This document shows positions 23,961 to 31,759 of a DNA stretch of 35,946 nt, piece by piece. The notes beneath the pieces were generated by a model. That model saw only the letters and a list, made by a program, of their open reading frames with translations, had not been told where the DNA came from and searched no databases. The position numbers and the translations under genes are program-made. Source of the DNA: Flavobacterium frigoritolerans (GTDB lineage: Bacteria; Bacteroidota; Bacteroidia; Flavobacteriales; Flavobacteriaceae); NCBI RefSeq assembly GCF_025847275.1, contig NZ_JAOZEV010000025.1, forward strand, positions 1-35,946. The letters are read 5' to 3'. The first letter of the stretch is position 1. Each line of letters begins with the position of its first letter.

Positions 23961-24473
23961 ATGGAAAGAAGATTATTTGTAAAAAAAACAAGTCTATTAA
24001 CTTCTGGTATTTTAGTTTTATCAACTAATTCCTTATTAGCAACAACTGATCAAAAAAATGTTACTAATCTGAATATAGTACCAGTACTTGCCACAGGAAA
24101 AAATATGATAATTAAAGGTTTAATTTTAGATGCTAAAACTAATCTCCCAATAAATACGGACATAAAAGTCAGTACAAAAAGGAATCGTTTCTACGCTAAA
24201 AATCATTTATTAACTGCATTGAATGGAGTATATTCGATTCATACCGGTTTCTCAAGCTCTGAAAAAGTATCAGAAAAAATGAATTTCAAAATAGATGTTG
24301 AAGGCTATAAACCATATAATGGAAATCTTTATATAACAAAAAGCGGATGTAATATTCATAGTGATCAATGGCAATACAATCCAGATTTTAAATCAGAAAA
24401 TCGCCCGACTAATAATGAACACGAAAATACTTTTGTTTCTACATTCAACTTTTACTTGGTAAAAGCATCTTAA
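23961..24473 (+). CDS. Tat-type exported protein, carboxypeptidase-regulatory/dioxygenase-like beta fold
   Basis: 170 residues. The start MERRLFVKKTSLLTSGILVLS has a twin-arginine pattern (R3-R4-x-F-V-K) followed by a moderately hydrophobic stretch and an Ala-type cleavage area (LLATT). The mature part (about 50-170) begins IIKGLILDAKTNLPINTDIKVST, a typical opening of CarboxypepD_reg or intradiol-dioxygenase-like beta sandwiches, and includes GVYSIHTGF and NIHSDQWQYNPDF. I see no complete dioxygenase iron site (2 Tyr, 2 His). It lies after the operon terminator and before one of its own, so it is a separate transcription unit. Tat export implies folding in the cytosol first. Confidence 0.8.
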   Translation: MERRLFVKKTSLLTSGILVLSTNSLLATTDQKNVTNLNIVPVLATGKNMIIKGLILDAKTNLPINTDIKVSTKRNRFYAKNHLLTALNGVYSIHTGFSSSEKVSEKMNFKIDVEGYKPYNGNLYITKSGCNIHSDQWQYNPDFKSENRPTNNEHENTFVSTFNFYLVKAS

Positions 24474-24498
24474 AATATTTTTTATTAATCTACATAAA

Positions 24499-24534
24499 AA
24501 AAGGAGAAACAATCTATTGATAGTTTCTCCTTTT
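24499..24534. terminator. Bidirectional terminator between the Tat-protein gene and dnaB
   Basis: AAAAGGAGAAAC (24499-24510) pairs with GTTTCTCCTTTT (24523-24534), loop of 12 nt. A-rich and T-rich flanks allow use by both convergent genes. Confidence 0.8.
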
Positions 24535-24558
24535 CATTTATATTTTTTTTACTGTCAA

Positions 24559-26106
24559 TTAAAACGGCACATCGCTGTCATCATCGTCATCGTCATTAAA
24601 ATTACTTCCAAAAGCTTCATTTGCAGAAGGAAGATTTTTAGTAACAAACTGATTATCTTCATGATTCATTTTTGATGGTAAATCATCATAACTACCTGAA
24701 AAATCATCAAGGTTATCAAATTTCCCAAGATGCCCAATAAATTTCAATCGAACGTTTTCGATACCACCATTACGGTGTTTAGCAATCATTATTTCTGCCT
24801 GACCAGCGGTTGGCGAAGCTTCATCATCATCCCATTCTTCAATTTTGTAATATTCTGGTCGGTATAAGAACGATACGATATCAGCATCCTGCTCAATTGC
24901 TCCAGATTCACGAAGATCCGATAGCAACGGACGCTTACTTGATCCACGCGTTTCAACCGCACGCGATAACTGCGACAGTGCAATTACAGGAACGTTTAGC
25001 TCTTTTGCCAAAGCTTTTAAGTTTCGGGAAATTGTAGAAATTTCCTGCTCACGATTTCCTCCTCCTTTACTATTTCCACCAGCAGTCATCAATTGCAAAT
25101 AATCAACAATGATAATTTTAATTCCGTGCTGTGAAACCAAACGACGGCATTTTGCACGTAAATCGAAAATAGAAAGTGATGGTGTATCATCAATAAACAA
25201 GGGAGCTTTTTCTAAGTTCTTTACTTTAGTACTCAACATCTCCCATTCATGAGGTTCTAACTTACCAGTACGTAATTTCTCTGATGATAATCCAGTTTCT
25301 GATGAAATTAACCTCGTAATCAACTGAACAGATGCCATCTCCAAAGAAAACAATGCTACAGCATGCCCAAACTGAATAGCAATATTTCTAGCCATCGAAA
25401 GTACAAACGCTGTTTTTCCCATCGCTGGTCTAGCTGCGATAATAATTAAATCACTCGGCTGCCATCCAGAAGTCAGTTTATCCAAGTTGGTAAAACCGGT
25501 TTCAACACCACTCAAACCTTCTTGCTTAGCAATTTCTTCAATACGTTTTTTTGCCTGAAGTACTAAACTCTGAGCTGTTTCAGAACTACGCTTAATATTT
25601 CCTTGTGTTACTTCATATAATTTTGATTCGGCTTGATCAAGCAAGTTAAATACGTCTGTTGTTTCATCATAAGACGCTTCAATAATTTCTGAGGAAATAC
25701 GAATCAAACTACGTTGAATAAATTTTTGAAGTATAATACGAGAGTGAAATTCGATGTGCGCAGAAGATGCTACTTTTTGCGTAAGCTGAATTAAGTAAAA
25801 ATCTCCTCCCGCTAAATCTAATTTTCCATTTTTTTTAAGTTGAGCCGAAACAGTCAATAAATCGATTGGTTGTGTTTCGGTAAAAAGCTGAACAATTGCT
25901 TCAAAAATATATTTATGCCCATCCTTATAAAAAGCGTCTGCCTGCAAAATATCAATTACATCATCGACTCCTTTTTTATCAATCATCATTGCTCCAAGTA
26001 CAGCCTCCTCTAACTCCAGTACTTGCGGGGGAAGTTTCCCTTTTTCTAAATTAATAATTGCGGTTTTATCGACCTTAATTGGGTTTATATTCTTGAAGTT
26101 TTCCAT
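24559..26106 (-). CDS. dnaB: Replicative DNA helicase DnaB
   Basis: Hexameric 5'-3' helicase of the replication fork, 515 residues. The N-terminal primase-interacting domain (about 26-130: PPQVLELEEAVLGAMM) leads through a helical linker to the RecA-like motor with Walker A ARPAMGKT (225-232) and Walker B IIIVDYLQLM; RAVETRGSSKRPLLSDLRESGAIEQDAD is the usual DnaB motif. No intein interrupts it. The C-terminus is odd: a long acidic tail ending NDDDDDDSDVPF, closely like the acidic tip of SSB proteins (DDDIPF type). It stands alone between convergent and codirectional units. Confidence 0.97.
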   Translation of the reverse strand: MENFKNINPIKVDKTAIINLEKGKLPPQVLELEEAVLGAMMIDKKGVDDVIDILQADAFYKDGHKYIFEAIVQLFTETQPIDLLTVSAQLKKNGKLDLAGGDFYLIQLTQKVASSAHIEFHSRIILQKFIQRSLIRISSEIIEASYDETTDVFNLLDQAESKLYEVTQGNIKRSSETAQSLVLQAKKRIEEIAKQEGLSGVETGFTNLDKLTSGWQPSDLIIIAARPAMGKTAFVLSMARNIAIQFGHAVALFSLEMASVQLITRLISSETGLSSEKLRTGKLEPHEWEMLSTKVKNLEKAPLFIDDTPSLSIFDLRAKCRRLVSQHGIKIIIVDYLQLMTAGGNSKGGGNREQEISTISRNLKALAKELNVPVIALSQLSRAVETRGSSKRPLLSDLRESGAIEQDADIVSFLYRPEYYKIEEWDDDEASPTAGQAEIMIAKHRNGGIENVRLKFIGHLGKFDNLDDFSGSYDDLPSKMNHEDNQFVTKNLPSANEAFGSNFNDDDDDDSDVPF

Positions 26107-26196
26107 ATAGCGAATGTAACAAAATTTAGAGAGGAAAACCCATCTAGTTGTTACTAATAATTGTTTATAAGTTAATGTATTTTGTTCAAAACCAAA

Positions 26197-26230
26197 AAAA
26201 AATCCGAAACGATAAGGCTTCGGATTTTTT
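26197..26230 (-). terminator. Terminator of accA
   Basis: AAAAAATCCGAA (26197-26208) pairs with TTCGGATTTTTT (26219-26230), loop 10 nt; on the minus strand it ends in a T run directly after the accA stop region. Confidence 0.85.
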
Positions 26231-26246
26231 ATAAATTTGTAAGAAT

Positions 26247-27200
26247 TTATTCTTTGAATTCGCCCATTTTACTGTATTTGTCCATTCTCTGGGCAATTAA
26301 ATCAGCTGTTGATAAGTCTTTCAATTCATTATATCCTTTAGTGATATATTGTATAACTGTTGCAAATGTAGTTTCTCTATCATAATGAGCTCCACCTAAT
26401 GGCTCAGGAATAACATCATCAACTAATTTTTGCTTTTTCATATCCGAAGAAGTCAATTTTAATGCTTCTGCAGCTTTCTCTTTATATTCCCAGCTTTTCC
26501 ATAAGATAGAAGAACAAGATTCTGGAGAGATTACTGAATACCATGTGTTCTCAAGCATATACACTTTATCTCCCACACCTATTCCTAAAGCTCCTCCCGA
26601 AGCTCCTTCACCAACAATAATAGTGATAATAGGTACTTTTAAACGAACCATTTCAAAGATGTTTCTAGCAATAGCTTCTCCTTGTCCTCTTTCTTCAGCC
26701 TCTAGCCCTGGATATGCACCCGGAGTATCTACCAAAGTTAAAACAGGAATACCAAATTTCTCAGCCATTTTCATTAATCGCAATGCTTTACGGTATCCTT
26801 CTGGATTAGCCATACCAAAATTTCGGTATTGACGTGTTTTTGTATTGTATCCTTTTTGTTGACCAACAATCATATATGACTGGCCATCTATCTTACCTAA
26901 ACCACCTACCATTGCTTTATCATCTTTAAAACCTCTGTCTCCATGAAGTTCCAAGAAAGTATCACCACACATAGCCTTAATATAATCTAAGGTATAAGGT
27001 CTGTTTGGGTGTCTTGACAGTTGTACACGCTGCCAAGCTGTTAAATTTTTATATATACTCCTTTTAGTTTCTTCTAATTTCTTATTAATTTGTTTGCACG
27101 TTGGCGTTACATCAACATCTGATTCTTTTCCAATGATAACACACTTTTCTAACTGCTCTTCTAATTCTTTGATTGGAAGTTCAAAATCTAAATATTCCAT
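26247..27200 (-). CDS. accA: Acetyl-CoA carboxylase carboxyltransferase subunit alpha
   Basis: 317 residues, the normal AccA length. With AccD it transfers the carboxyl group from biotin to acetyl-CoA, the first step of fatty acid synthesis. Family segments are clear: LSRHPNRPYTLDYI, FLELHGDRGFKDDKAMVGGLG, FGMANPEGYRKALRLM, TLVDTPGAYPGLEAEERGQGEAIARN and IIVGEGASGGALGIGVGDKVYMLENTWYSVISPE. accD is elsewhere. It has its own -7 box (TATATTTG on the minus strand) and terminator, so it is probably a single-gene unit. Confidence 0.97.
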   Translation of the reverse strand: MEYLDFELPIKELEEQLEKCVIIGKESDVDVTPTCKQINKKLEETKRSIYKNLTAWQRVQLSRHPNRPYTLDYIKAMCGDTFLELHGDRGFKDDKAMVGGLGKIDGQSYMIVGQQKGYNTKTRQYRNFGMANPEGYRKALRLMKMAEKFGIPVLTLVDTPGAYPGLEAEERGQGEAIARNIFEMVRLKVPIITIIVGEGASGGALGIGVGDKVYMLENTWYSVISPESCSSILWKSWEYKEKAAEALKLTSSDMKKQKLVDDVIPEPLGGAHYDRETTFATVIQYITKGYNELKDLSTADLIAQRMDKYSKMGEFKE

Positions 27201-27235
27201 AGGATTTTTTGAATTTTTGTTTTTAAATCGAACCG

Positions 27236-27243
27236 CAAATATA
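27236..27243 (-). promoter_or_regulatory. -7 box (TATATTTG) of accA
   Basis: Minus-strand TATATTTG 35 nt before the accA start; matches the TAnnTTTG consensus. Confidence 0.5.
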
Positions 27244-27316
27244 AAAATATTATATTGTTTGGCGTGTTTATTTAGTATTAAAGTATAAAAAAATAAAGAG
27301 TGAAAAAGTTAAAACA

Positions 27317-28204
27317 TTACACTTTATCATCTTTTTTATAGTGTTTAAAAACACCATTTAATATAACTGTTATCACAATTATTATAGCACCTATATAAAA
27401 TTCGGTACTCATTTTCTCTTTTCCTCCCAGAATAAAATAGGCTAAAATAATTCCATAAACTGGCTCTAAATTGGTGGTAAGCATCACAGTATAAGGAGTA
27501 AGTTTTCTCATTACTTTTACTGAAGCTGTAAATGCATAAGCGGTACATACAGAAGCCAAAAGCAGTATCAATAGCCAGTTATTCAATGACAGCTCAAAAA
27601 AATCAGCAGTAAATTTACCCTGAAATAAAAAGTAAATAGATATAAAAAAAACACCCGCTCCAAATTCATAAAAAGTAATAACCGATGGTTCATGATCGGC
27701 AATTAATTTCCCATTCATTAATGTAAATAAAACACCTAAAATTATAGAAGCCAAAGCGTAATACATTCCGTTTAAGTACTGAATTTCAACTTGCATTATT
27801 AATGCCAAACCAGCAATAATAATTAACCCAAAGAAAACTTCATACCATAACACTTTTCTTCCAAAAAAAATCGGTTCTAATAAAGAGGCAAAAAAAGCTC
27901 CCAAAGAAAATATAGAAAGTGTTATCGAAACATTAGAAACATGAATTGCTCTGAAAAAAAATATCCAATGCAAAGCAATTAGCAATCCAACAAAAATTAG
28001 CTTAAAAAAAGCTTTTATAGGAACTCGAAATGATTCTTTTTTAAAAACAATAAATGATCCTAAAAAAATCCCTGCCAAAAGCATTCGATACCAAACCAAA
28101 GCTTCTGCATTTATAGTAATTAATGCACCTAAAATAGCCGTAAATCCCCAGATAAAAACTATTAGATGAAGACTTAGGTAACTTTTTAATTTATCGTTTT
28201 GCAT
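27317..28204 (-). CDS. EamA/DMT-family transporter
   Basis: 295 residues, about ten hydrophobic helices in two five-helix halves, the EamA drug/metabolite transporter layout. The first half opens LIVFIWGFTAILGALI; the second contains a glycine-rich helix pair ending TTNLEPVYGIILAYFILGGKE, a typical EamA signature (LEPV). It is an inner-membrane exporter or importer of a small metabolite, substrate unknown. Its start overlaps the end of lptG by 14 nt, so the two are translated together, downstream of tgt. Confidence 0.93.
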   Translation of the reverse strand: MQNDKLKSYLSLHLIVFIWGFTAILGALITINAEALVWYRMLLAGIFLGSFIVFKKESFRVPIKAFFKLIFVGLLIALHWIFFFRAIHVSNVSITLSIFSLGAFFASLLEPIFFGRKVLWYEVFFGLIIIAGLALIMQVEIQYLNGMYYALASIILGVLFTLMNGKLIADHEPSVITFYEFGAGVFFISIYFLFQGKFTADFFELSLNNWLLILLLASVCTAYAFTASVKVMRKLTPYTVMLTTNLEPVYGIILAYFILGGKEKMSTEFYIGAIIIVITVILNGVFKHYKKDDKV

Positions 28205-29279
28205 TACGTAATAAGTAAACTGCTAAAATTCCAAAAGCGATATTCGGGAACCAAACAGCAAATAATGGTGAAAAGGTTGATTTCTCGGCTAGAGTACCGA
28301 ATATTTTATCAAAAAACACAAAAGCAAAAGCAAGTGCAATTCCTATTGCTAAATTCGTTCCCATTCCTCCACGACGTTTCATCGAGGAAACAGCAACTGC
28401 GATAATCGTTAAAATAAAAGCTGAAACCGGAACACTTATTTTTTTATATAAAACAACCAAATAAACATTGATATCACCAGAACCTCTTTTTTTCTCTTTT
28501 TCTATAAAATCGTATAATTTACCAATACTTAAAGTTTCAGCAATATAAACCACAGGAGTCAAATCTTCTAAATCAAAAGTAAACACTGCTTTCTTTTCAG
28601 GTGCTTTCTCAATTTTATCATCTAATTCTCCCAAAGTCCTTTTAGTATAATCATACATCGTATAAGTACTATCTTTAGGATTCCACTGAATACGGCTTGC
28701 TGTAATTTTAGAAACTAACTTTTCTCCTTTAAATTTTTCTAATGTAAAATTAAAAGCAGTTTTAGAAATATCATTAAAGCTATTTACATAAATAAATTCG
28801 TTGTCATTTATTTGTCGATATACATTAGTATTATTACCATGCATTGCTTCTTTTCCACCACCTTTAAGATAGGTGTACCTGAAATTATTAAAGCCCTCGC
28901 TTGCTGCAGGAACAATATAAAATCCCATTAGCAAAACAAATACCGAAACAATCGAAGCGCCAATTATATAAGGTCGCATGAAACGCGAGAAAGAAATTCC
29001 TGAACTAAGTATGGCAATAACCTCAGTATTATTAGCCAATTTTGATGTAAACCAAATTACCGATAAAAATAAAAATATCGGAAACAAAGAGTTAGCAAAA
29101 TAAATAGTAAAATTATAGTAGTAAACAACAATATCCAAAAAGGGGATTTTGTTCTCTAGCATTTTATTAATCTTCTCCGAAACATCAATTACAATCCCAA
29201 TCGGGATAAATAGCAACAACATCACTGTAAAAGTTGCTAAATATCTCTTTAAGATGTATTTGTCTATTATTGTCAGCAT
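28191..29279 (-). CDS. lptG: LptF/LptG-family permease of LPS export
   Basis: 362 residues from MLTIIDKYILKRYL, the better start; an earlier in-frame ATG at 29297 adds only six residues (MKHKRY). YjgP/YjgQ family: about three membrane helices at the N-terminus (including TFTVMLLLFIPIGIVIDV, FLFLSVIWFTS and VFVLLMGFYIVPAA), a periplasmic beta-rich domain (about 125-265), and three helices at the end (VSAFILTIIAVAVSS, NLAIGIALAFAFVFF, FAVWFPNIAFGILAVYL). It forms the membrane part of the Lpt complex that lifts lipopolysaccharide to the outer membrane. The symbol could be lptF or lptG; the tgt neighbourhood is common in Bacteroidota. Confidence 0.88.
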   Translation of the reverse strand: MLTIIDKYILKRYLATFTVMLLLFIPIGIVIDVSEKINKMLENKIPFLDIVVYYYNFTIYFANSLFPIFLFLSVIWFTSKLANNTEVIAILSSGISFSRFMRPYIIGASIVSVFVLLMGFYIVPAASEGFNNFRYTYLKGGGKEAMHGNNTNVYRQINDNEFIYVNSFNDISKTAFNFTLEKFKGEKLVSKITASRIQWNPKDSTYTMYDYTKRTLGELDDKIEKAPEKKAVFTFDLEDLTPVVYIAETLSIGKLYDFIEKEKKRGSGDINVYLVVLYKKISVPVSAFILTIIAVAVSSMKRRGGMGTNLAIGIALAFAFVFFDKIFGTLAEKSTFSPLFAVWFPNIAFGILAVYLLRNAKR

Positions 29280-29331
29280 ATATCTTTTATGTTTCATATT
29301 CCATGTTTCATGTTAACCTTCGTAAACTTGA

Positions 29332-29360
29332 AACTTGAAACCAAAAAAACTTTAAACTTT
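29332..29360. repeat. AAACTTGAAAC spacer repeat between tgt and lptG
   Basis: GTAAACTTGAAACTTGAAACC followed by TTTAAACTTT; similar to the infC-rpmI spacer at 2999-3020. Confidence 0.35.
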
Positions 29361-29361
29361 T

Positions 29362-30492
29362 TTATAGTCTTTGACTCATATTCTTAACCATCATTTCTTT
29401 CCATGGCATAAAATCTCCTGCTAAGATATGTTTTCTAGCCTCACGAACCAACCACATATAAAAACCAAGATTATGAATCGTAGCAATTTGTTTCCCTAAA
29501 TACTCATTAGCAGCAAACAAATGACGTAGGTAAGCCTTTGTATATTCAGTATCTACAAATGTAATTCCCATCTCATCAATTGGAGAGAAATCAGCTTCCC
29601 ATTTTTTATTCTTGATATTAATTGACCCATTTGCAGTAAACAACATTCCGTTTCTAGCATTACGAGTAGGCATTACACAATCAAACATATCAACACCCAA
29701 AGCAATATTTTCCAAAATATTAATTGGCGTACCAACACCCATTAAATAACGAGGTTTATCTTCTGGTAAAATTTCACAAACAATCTCAGTCATAGCATAC
29801 ATCTCTTCAGCTGGTTCACCTACCGATAATCCACCGATGGCATTACCTTGCTGACCTGCATTTGCAATATATTCTGCCGACTGGCGACGTAAATCTTTAT
29901 AAGTACTACCTTGAACAATAGGAAAGAATGTTTGCTCATATCCGTATTTAAAAGGTACTTTATCTAAATGATTGATACAACGATCCAACCAACGGTGAGT
30001 CATATGCATCGAACGCTGCGCATAACGGTAATCACAAGGATATGGTGTACACTCATCAAAAGCCATAATAATGTCGGCTCCAATAGTACGCTGAATTTCC
30101 ATTACATTCTCAGGAGTAAAGAAATGGTAAGAACCATCAATATGCGATTTAAACTTTACACCTTCCTCTTTAATTTTTCTGTTAGCAGACAATGAATACA
30201 CTTGATATCCACCAGAATCAGTCAATATATTCCTATCCCAGTTCATAAATTTGTGCAATCCACCTGCTTTTTCAAGAATTTCAGTTTGCGGACGCAAATA
30301 CAAATGGTATGTATTTCCTAGAATAATATCAGGGTTTATGTCGTTTTTCAACTCCCTTTGGTGCACACCTTTAACCGATGCAACAGTACCAACAGGCATA
30401 AAAATAGGAGTTTCAATAACTCCATGATCAGTAGTAATGCTTCCCGCTCTCGCTTTCGATTGCAGATCTTTTTGTAATAAATCAAACTTCAT
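29362..30492 (-). CDS. tgt: Queuine/preQ1 tRNA-guanine transglycosylase
   Basis: 376 residues from MKFDLLQKDLQSKARAG (another ATG two codons upstream at 30498). Tgt swaps guanine-34 in tRNAs with GUN anticodons for a queuosine precursor. The TIM-barrel motifs are intact: NTYHLYLRPQ, LTDSGGYQVYSL, IIMAFDECTPYP, GGLSVGEP, and the nucleophile region GVDMFDCVMPTRNARNG. Odd point: the CxCxxC zinc ligands normally found before KAYLRHLF are absent; the sequence there is DFSPIDEMGITFVDTEYT, with only the His of TIHNLGFY kept. It is first of the tgt-lptG-eamA unit, with a TATCTTTG -7 box just upstream. Confidence 0.96.
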   Translation of the reverse strand: MKFDLLQKDLQSKARAGSITTDHGVIETPIFMPVGTVASVKGVHQRELKNDINPDIILGNTYHLYLRPQTEILEKAGGLHKFMNWDRNILTDSGGYQVYSLSANRKIKEEGVKFKSHIDGSYHFFTPENVMEIQRTIGADIIMAFDECTPYPCDYRYAQRSMHMTHRWLDRCINHLDKVPFKYGYEQTFFPIVQGSTYKDLRRQSAEYIANAGQQGNAIGGLSVGEPAEEMYAMTEIVCEILPEDKPRYLMGVGTPINILENIALGVDMFDCVMPTRNARNGMLFTANGSINIKNKKWEADFSPIDEMGITFVDTEYTKAYLRHLFAANEYLGKQIATIHNLGFYMWLVREARKHILAGDFMPWKEMMVKNMSQRL

Positions 30493-30511
30493 ATACACGT
30501 TTTTCAGTCGG

Positions 30512-30519
30512 CAAAGATA
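30512..30519 (-). promoter_or_regulatory. -7 box (TATCTTTG) of tgt-lptG-eamA
   Basis: Minus-strand TAnnTTTG match 19 nt before the tgt start at 30492; the short distance favours the inner of the two possible ATGs. Confidence 0.5.
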
Positions 30520-30583
30520 GGTTAATTTGAAAATTAGATAATTAGATAAATCAAAAAATTAAAGATGTTTTATGAATTAATTT

Positions 30584-30670
30584 GGGCATGTCCCTTTGGG
30601 TCGGGCTATTCGCTATATCTTTTGTTCCATTTTACTACACAAAAGGATGCCGCTATTATCCCTCATGCAA
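30584..30670 (-). repeat. Flavobacterial structured repeat, copy 3 (inverted)
   Basis: Read on the minus strand: GAGGGATAATAGCGGCATCC, a hairpin (CTTTTGT 30619-30625 with ACAAAAG 30639-30645), then GATATAGCGAATAGCCCGACCC. This is the same layout as the copies at 1-90 and 200-302 but in opposite orientation. It shows that the open frame extending through it is not part of the following gene. Confidence 0.6.
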
Positions 30671-30718
30671 AAAAAATCTACTAAATTTGAATATAAAATC
30701 ATCAAAAGATTAACCAAA

Positions 30719-31579
30719 ATGAATTTAGCACAAAAACTAGGATATCCAGAAAACAGCAAACTATTAATCATACATGCCGATGATGCAGGATTATCCCATT
30801 CAGAAAACAGAGCTACAATACAAGCATTACAAAATGGAAGTATTAATTCCTATAGCATTATGGTACCTTGTCCTTGGTTTTACGAAATGGCAAATTTTGC
30901 CAAAGACAATCCACAATTTGATAACGGAATCCATTTGACACTTACTTGCGAGTGGGAGAACTATAAATTTGGACCAATATTACCTATTAACAAAGTATCA
31001 TCCTTAGTAGACGAAAATGGCTATTTCCATAAAACCAGAAAAGATTTCATTAATAATGCAAAACCCGAAGAAGTAAAAAAAGAACTTCGTGCTCAAATTG
31101 AAAAAGCATTACAATTTGGACTAAAACCTACGCATCTAGATTCACATATGTGCAGCATAGGTGTATCACCAGAATTTTTGGAAATATATAAAGCATTAGG
31201 CAAAGAATATAATTTACCTGTTTTCATCAACAAACAATTTGTAGAATCTATAAGCCTATCTAATGAAAAGTATAACTACGAAAATTCCCTTGTAGCCGAC
31301 AATCTCTTAATTGGAAACTTTACTGACTTCGAAAAGGATGAACTAAAAAAATCTTATGAAAAAGCTCTAGATAACATAAAACCTGGATTCAATGTTTTCT
31401 TACTTCATCCAGCATTCGATGATAATGAAATGCAAGGCATTACAAAAAACCATCCCAATTTTGGTTCAGAGTGGAGACAAATCGATTTTGATTATTTCAC
31501 TAGCGAAGAATGCAAGCATAAATTAAAAGAAAACAACATACAATTAATCACTTGGGGCGAAATTCAAGGAATTACATAA
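30719..31579 (+). CDS. ChbG/YdjC-type polysaccharide deacetylase-like protein
   Basis: 286 residues from the ATG at 30719. An open frame continues upstream to 30596 but runs through a non-coding repeat and adds implausible sequence. The family's metal site is visible: D21-D22 in IIHADDAGLSHSENRA, H71 in NGIHLTLTCEW, and H138/H142 in KPTHLDSHMCSIG. YdjC/ChbG proteins are zinc-dependent deacetylases acting on small acetylated saccharides such as chitooligosaccharides. No signal peptide, so cytosolic. It is divergent from tgt and seems monocistronic. The substrate is not evident. Confidence 0.9.
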   Translation: MNLAQKLGYPENSKLLIIHADDAGLSHSENRATIQALQNGSINSYSIMVPCPWFYEMANFAKDNPQFDNGIHLTLTCEWENYKFGPILPINKVSSLVDENGYFHKTRKDFINNAKPEEVKKELRAQIEKALQFGLKPTHLDSHMCSIGVSPEFLEIYKALGKEYNLPVFINKQFVESISLSNEKYNYENSLVADNLLIGNFTDFEKDELKKSYEKALDNIKPGFNVFLLHPAFDDNEMQGITKNHPNFGSEWRQIDFDYFTSEECKHKLKENNIQLITWGEIQGIT

Positions 31580-31702
31580 TTCGCTAATTTATATATAAAA
31601 AAACAAAATTAATACTTCTTAGTATTAACAACTTTAGCCAATTATAAATTCCAAAACACAAAATTAACTAATTCCCTAATTGTTACATTTCCTTTAAAAT
31701 CA

Positions 31703-31734
31703 TTTGCCTTAACACTAAATAAAAATTACATTTG
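31703..31734 (+). promoter_or_regulatory. Complete Bacteroidota promoter of the transketolase genes
   Basis: TTTG at 31703-31706 and TACATTTG at 31727-31734, 20 nt apart, 25 nt before the ATG at 31760. It is the clearest -33/-7 pair in the window. Confidence 0.6.
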
Positions 31735-31759
31735 CAATAGTTTAACTTTTACACATAAA

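Noticed and set aside
30596..30718. N-terminal extension of the deacetylase-like gene
   Set aside because: The extension is the inverted copy of the structured repeat. The conserved protein starts at MNLAQKLGYP (30719).
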